Notes under the pieces: generated by a model
What the model saw: the letters and a program-made list of their open reading frames with translations, nothing else
The model's database searches: none
What the model was told of the DNA's origin: nothing
Part shown: positions 4,865 to 6,894 of the stretch, one piece after another
How the letters are laid out: each line of letters starts with the position of its first letter
Numbering within the stretch: position 1 is the stretch's first letter
Program-made: the position numbers and the translations under genes
Source of the DNA: Chloroflexota bacterium
GTDB taxonomy: Bacteria; Chloroflexota; Ktedonobacteria; Ktedonobacterales; Ktedonobacteraceae
NCBI GenBank assembly: GCA_021828635.1
Contig: JAJZEJ010000535.1
Location: 1 to 6,894 of the forward strand
Direction: 5' to 3'
Length of the DNA stretch: 6,894 nucleotides

Positions 4865-6787
4865 TTATGTGATCTTGATATGCTGGAAGAGATTATACCA
4901 GGAAGTTGTGTTTGCTAGCCGCTCTTGCCATTCCTGCTTTGTGTAAACGATGAGTTGGTCTATGGTCTGACTACCTGATGCAAGGGCATCAATCAATACT
5001 GCATAGCGCGGTTGTGTTTTTCCAGCGCATAGAAGTCTTATGTAAACATGGCGAGGATGGATATCTTGTCGGATATATTCTACCAGGGCATGGGCCTCAT
5101 CTTTGCTCATCACCATATGGGCTGGATCAGCCTGTAATTGCGGTGCCGTTGATAGTTGGCGCAAATGGGAAGTGGGAGCTGGTTTGCTCACGTTTTCCTG
5201 GGCAGAAGGCACTACCTGGGTAGATTTACCTGTTTGTTGAGTGTGTTGTTGTGCTTGCTCGGTAAGTGCCGCAAAAAATTGGCTAAAGGACATAGTTCCG
5301 TACTGTTTGACCCATGCTTCCACATCCTCCGGTATCCCTGTGTCATATATACGGCATATCTTCGTGAAATAGCCACCAGGGCGCTCCAGTTTCCACTGTT
5401 CACAATGTACACGCATCATCGTGCAGATAAAAGCTGCTGCCAACACATGAGGGTCACGTGGTTGGCCTCGTTGCACGGAAAAGAGCTTGATGTATTTTCG
5501 ATAGGCGGAAGGATCATGCTCTAACTGCTCTGCCAAAAATTCTGCAACTTTGCGCGGCTGACGTAACGTTAACGTTAAAAAATAATTATATATACTAACG
5601 TTAACGTTACGTTGCGACATGGAGGAATCTACCTGTTCGGATGTTTCAGGTGGTGCTGGAAGGGGTGAAATAGCGGAAAATCTACCTGATTGAGCTTCAT
5701 TATGGGTTGGAAGCGGCTGACTATGGCGAATGGTATCTAGCTGATGCAATACGACAGGTAGTTTCTCTTGTAGTTTTCCTTGCGTGAGTCTACCTATTTG
5801 TTCAGGATAGGTAGACTTCTCTTCAGGTAGATTCCTGGGTAAGGGCTGAGTAGCCTCTATAAACCTACCTGTTTGCTCAGGATAGGTAGACTTTTCTTCA
5901 GGTAGATTCCTGGGTAGCTGAAGTGATGAAGGTTCCCGTTTTTCACGACTATCTGGCAACATATGTAAGGTAGATTCTAGGTCGGCAAAGTCTACCTGTT
6001 GAGTCGTGGAATGGACGATGCGTGGTGCTATACCTTGCTGGGTAGACTTTGTCGAATCTACCTGTGTCTGCGAATCTACCCATTGTCTTTGTGGGAGATG
6101 GGTGCGCTGCAAGACATGAGTAGCTAGCGTACTGATAAGGTATTGTGACTGGACGAACCGCCGCATCAGACGCAGCTTTGTTTCGCCGGGCGCAGGATGA
6201 AGTAGGGCGTTTAGCAAGATAAATGTGTCCGTGATGTCTTGCGTGATCAGTCCGTAGACGAGACAACGTTGTTTGACATCAAGTACTAATTGATGAAGTT
6301 TGCCCCGGCTCTTTTTGTTGTCGCTATGAAGGATGAGGTGATCGAGATTGGCTTCCAGTGTCTCTGGGGCGTGGTAGATTCCTACTGAGATAATGAATGC
6401 TTGCTCTCCCATGACGTTGCGTTTTTTGAGGAGACCCAATGCTTTGAATAGGACGACATATTTTTGTGTAGTATCGTTAGAAAAACCGAGTTTCTTGCCG
6501 AGGGTAGCAATGCTCTTCGTGCAGATGACGATGACTGATGCTGGCTCATCAGGGAGTGTCACCTGTCCATCTTGGGCGCACTGCATAAATTGGCTAAAGA
6601 AAGCCTGACCGAGTGTAGGAGGAGGGAAGAGAATTTCTATTAAACTGGCAGTATCATATACTTTCTCCGCACGTACACCACTCTGGCTATTCAATAATTC
6701 AGTGAGAGATAGTGCCTGTTCTGCTGTCTCTTTTCGTACTGGAGAGCCAGCGTCAGGTTCTTGCCTAGACTCTACAAGGGTTGTCAT
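4865..6787 (-). CDS. Putative replication initiator/helicase-loading protein with intragenic iterons
   Basis: 640 residues from the ATG at 6787. This start is chosen because AAAAGGGG (6802-6795) sits 7 nt upstream. An in-frame ATG at 6793 is too close to that site, and one at 6877 lies in the promoter region without a ribosome site. In order: a variable N-terminus; a winged-helix-like domain at about 59-140, with recognition-type segment KSIATLGKKLGFSNDTTQKY then VVLFKALGLLKKR and a beta wing (AFIISVGIY); a helical region to about 235; a Pro/Gln/Ser/Thr-rich, probably disordered linker (about 238-393) with a 25-residue tandem repeat (LPRNLPEEKSTYPEQ); a compact domain at about 394-510 containing RPGGYFTKICRIYDTGIPEDVE; and a C-terminal domain at about 563-640. 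I cannot match it to a named family. The initiator role is inferred from the winged helix, the next gene being dnaB, and the dense DNA repeats in its linker-coding part. Alternatives are a helicase loader or a large transcriptional regulator. Confidence 0.75.
   Translation of the reverse strand: MTTLVESRQEPDAGSPVRKETAEQALSLTELLNSQSGVRAEKVYDTASLIEILFPPPTLGQAFFSQFMQCAQDGQVTLPDEPASVIVICTKSIATLGKKLGFSNDTTQKYVVLFKALGLLKKRNVMGEQAFIISVGIYHAPETLEANLDHLILHSDNKKSRGKLHQLVLDVKQRCLVYGLITQDITDTFILLNALLHPAPGETKLRLMRRFVQSQYLISTLATHVLQRTHLPQRQWVDSQTQVDSTKSTQQGIAPRIVHSTTQQVDFADLESTLHMLPDSREKREPSSLQLPRNLPEEKSTYPEQTGRFIEATQPLPRNLPEEKSTYPEQIGRLTQGKLQEKLPVVLHQLDTIRHSQPLPTHNEAQSGRFSAISPLPAPPETSEQVDSSMSQRNVNVSIYNYFLTLTLRQPRKVAEFLAEQLEHDPSAYRKYIKLFSVQRGQPRDPHVLAAAFICTMMRVHCEQWKLERPGGYFTKICRIYDTGIPEDVEAWVKQYGTMSFSQFFAALTEQAQQHTQQTGKSTQVVPSAQENVSKPAPTSHLRQLSTAPQLQADPAHMVMSKDEAHALVEYIRQDIHPRHVYIRLLCAGKTQPRYAVLIDALASGSQTIDQLIVYTKQEWQERLANTTSWYNLFQHIKIT
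5561..5612. repeat. 52-bp dyad with 17-bp perfect arms and AT-rich centre
   Basis: The left arm ACGTAACGTTAACGTTA (5561-5577) and right arm TAACGTTAACGTTACGT (5596-5612) are exact reverse complements around the 18-nt AAAAATAATTATATATAC. Each arm contains the 14-bp perfect palindrome TAACGTTAACGTTA (5564-5577 and 5596-5609), the two copies 32 bp apart, about three helical turns. It lies within the initiator coding sequence (residues RNVNVS, then IYNYFL, then TLTLR) and 15 bp from the nearest motif of the iteron array. The AT-rich centre is unlike the surrounding DNA and would suit a duplex-unwinding element or a cruciform. It could also be a binding site for a separate dimeric protein. Confidence 0.93.
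5791..5916. repeat. 75-bp tandem duplication inside the iteron array
   Basis: Positions 5791-5841 match 5866-5916 over 51 nt with 3 differences (5796/5871, 5801/5876, 5819/5894), an offset of exactly 75 nt, so the reading frame is kept and a 25-residue protein repeat results. Each unit carries one CTACCT-type site and two or three inverted GGTAG sites. The first copy contains a perfect 10-bp inverted repeat, AGTCTACCTA (5787-5796) with TAGGTAGACT (5808-5817), 11 nt apart. The duplication has therefore multiplied binding-site units. Confidence 0.9.
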
Positions 6788-6794
6788 ATACATA

Positions 6795-6802
6795 CCCCTT
6801 TT
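6795..6802 (-). promoter_or_regulatory. Ribosome binding site that sets the initiator start
   Basis: The minus strand reads AAAAGGGG, then 7 nt, then ATG at 6787. The nearer in-frame ATG (6793) is only 1 nt from this site and would not be used. The distal ATG (6877) lacks any purine-rich site. Confidence 0.7.
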
Positions 6803-6855
6803 CCCTACAATAATTGTTAGAAAAGAATGAAATGGGCGCTTTCCGCATGAAAACA

Positions 6856-6894
6856 ATAAAAAAGTTGCTACTACCATCTTGACAAATGTGTCAA
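6856..6894 (-). promoter_or_regulatory. Candidate promoter and operator of the initiator-dnaB operon
   Basis: TTGACAAATGTGTCAA at 6879-6894 is a near-perfect palindrome (14 of 16 symmetric; arms TTGACA/TGTCAA). On the minus strand it offers TTGACA (6894-6889) and TTGTCA (6885-6880). The latter pairs with TTTTAT (6861-6856) at 18-nt spacing as a moderate sigma-70-like promoter. The symmetry over the -35 element suggests a repressor or autoregulation site. A lone GGTAG core (6875-6871) lies between the boxes. An 11-bp palindrome ACAATAATTGT sits in the leader at 6807-6817. The window ends here, so any further upstream elements are not visible. Confidence 0.4.

Larger units (their letters stand above)
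5212..6081. repeat. Iteron-like array: about 18 copies of CTACCTG in both orientations
   Basis: Exact CTACCTG or its complement occurs at 5212, 5629, 5682, 5755, 5824, 5865, 5899, 5992 and 6058. The core CTACC/GGTAG with a variant flank occurs at 5219, 5790, 5810, 5885, 5913, 5969, 6041 and 6076, and TTTACCTG at 5225. Nine point each way. Flanks are also shared, approximately AATCTACCTGTTTG. Fifteen copies fall in 5627-6081, many 14-23 bp apart. On the coding strand the motif is read in different frames: QVD (CAG GTA GAT), xGR (GGT AGA), NLPE (AAT CTA CCT GAA) and ST (TCT ACC). So the DNA, not the peptide, is what is repeated. The array overlaps the codons of the low-complexity linker. The likely role is binding sites for the encoded protein. 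Confidence 0.88.
5212..6081. other. Candidate replication origin located within the initiator gene
   Basis: This is the combination of the CTACCTG array and the adjacent AT-rich dyad (5561-5612), encoded inside a gene for a winged-helix protein that is followed by dnaB. Iterons next to an AT-rich unwinding region are the usual form of plasmid and phage origins. In phage lambda the origin likewise lies in the O gene, next to the helicase-loader gene P. No DnaA-box cluster (TTATCCACA-like) was seen, which would fit a DnaA-independent origin. Function is inferred from architecture alone. Confidence 0.5.

Noticed and set aside
5212..6081. CRISPR array as an explanation for the short repeats
   Set aside because: The repeats are only about 7-14 bp, occur in both orientations with irregular spacing, and lie inside a continuous coding frame.
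5949..6266. Minus-strand 105-codon frame inside the initiator gene
   Set aside because: It overlaps the initiator in another frame, is Arg/His/Ser-rich as shadow frames often are, and has no start signal. The motif array, not a second protein, explains the composition here.
6788..6877. N-terminal extension of the initiator from the ATG at 6877 (adds 30 residues, hydrophobic MVVATFLLFS)
   Set aside because: No ribosome site precedes it, it overlaps the probable promoter, and a strong AAAAGGGG site specifies the ATG at 6787. The hydrophobic start is not a credible signal peptide for a DNA-binding protein.

Overview
The window suggests a chromosome or large replicon of a Ktedonobacteria-like Chloroflexota bacterium. 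This rests on mid-range base composition, the style of the DnaB and VOC proteins, and a large initiator-like protein with a long Pro/Gln/Ser/Thr-rich linker. The taxonomic guess is inference; no rRNA or marker gene is present to fix it.

Layout, left to right. Positions 1-535 (+) hold the C-terminal end of an MMPL/RND-type membrane transporter. It meets a small GlsB/YeaQ-type membrane protein gene (609-878, -) across a perfect 22-bp hairpin (547-598) that probably ends both transcripts. The interval 879-1540 has no intact gene but contains what looks like a frame-broken small membrane-protein gene on the minus strand (about 1083-1403). A VOC (glyoxalase-fold) gene follows (1541-1963, -). Positions 2030-6787 are a run of minus-strand genes read from right to left: a 640-residue putative replication initiator (4865-6787), replicative helicase DnaB (3423-4838), a PLP-dependent aminotransferase that starts on the dnaB stop codon (2245-3423), and an uncertain 66-codon ORF (2030-2230).

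The most striking element is inside the initiator gene. The part encoding its low-complexity linker carries about 18 copies of a short motif, CTACCTG (fuller form AATCTACCTGTTTG), nine in each orientation. The motif is read in several different codon frames, so the repetition is conserved as DNA rather than as protein. Fifteen base pairs from the dense part of this array is a 52-bp dyad with 17-bp perfect arms (each containing a 14-bp palindrome) and an AT-rich centre. Iterons plus an AT-rich dyad inside an initiator gene, followed at once by dnaB, parallel the lambda O/P arrangement, where the origin lies within O. I propose a self-contained replication module with an intragenic origin. The architecture is visible in the sequence; the origin function is inferred.
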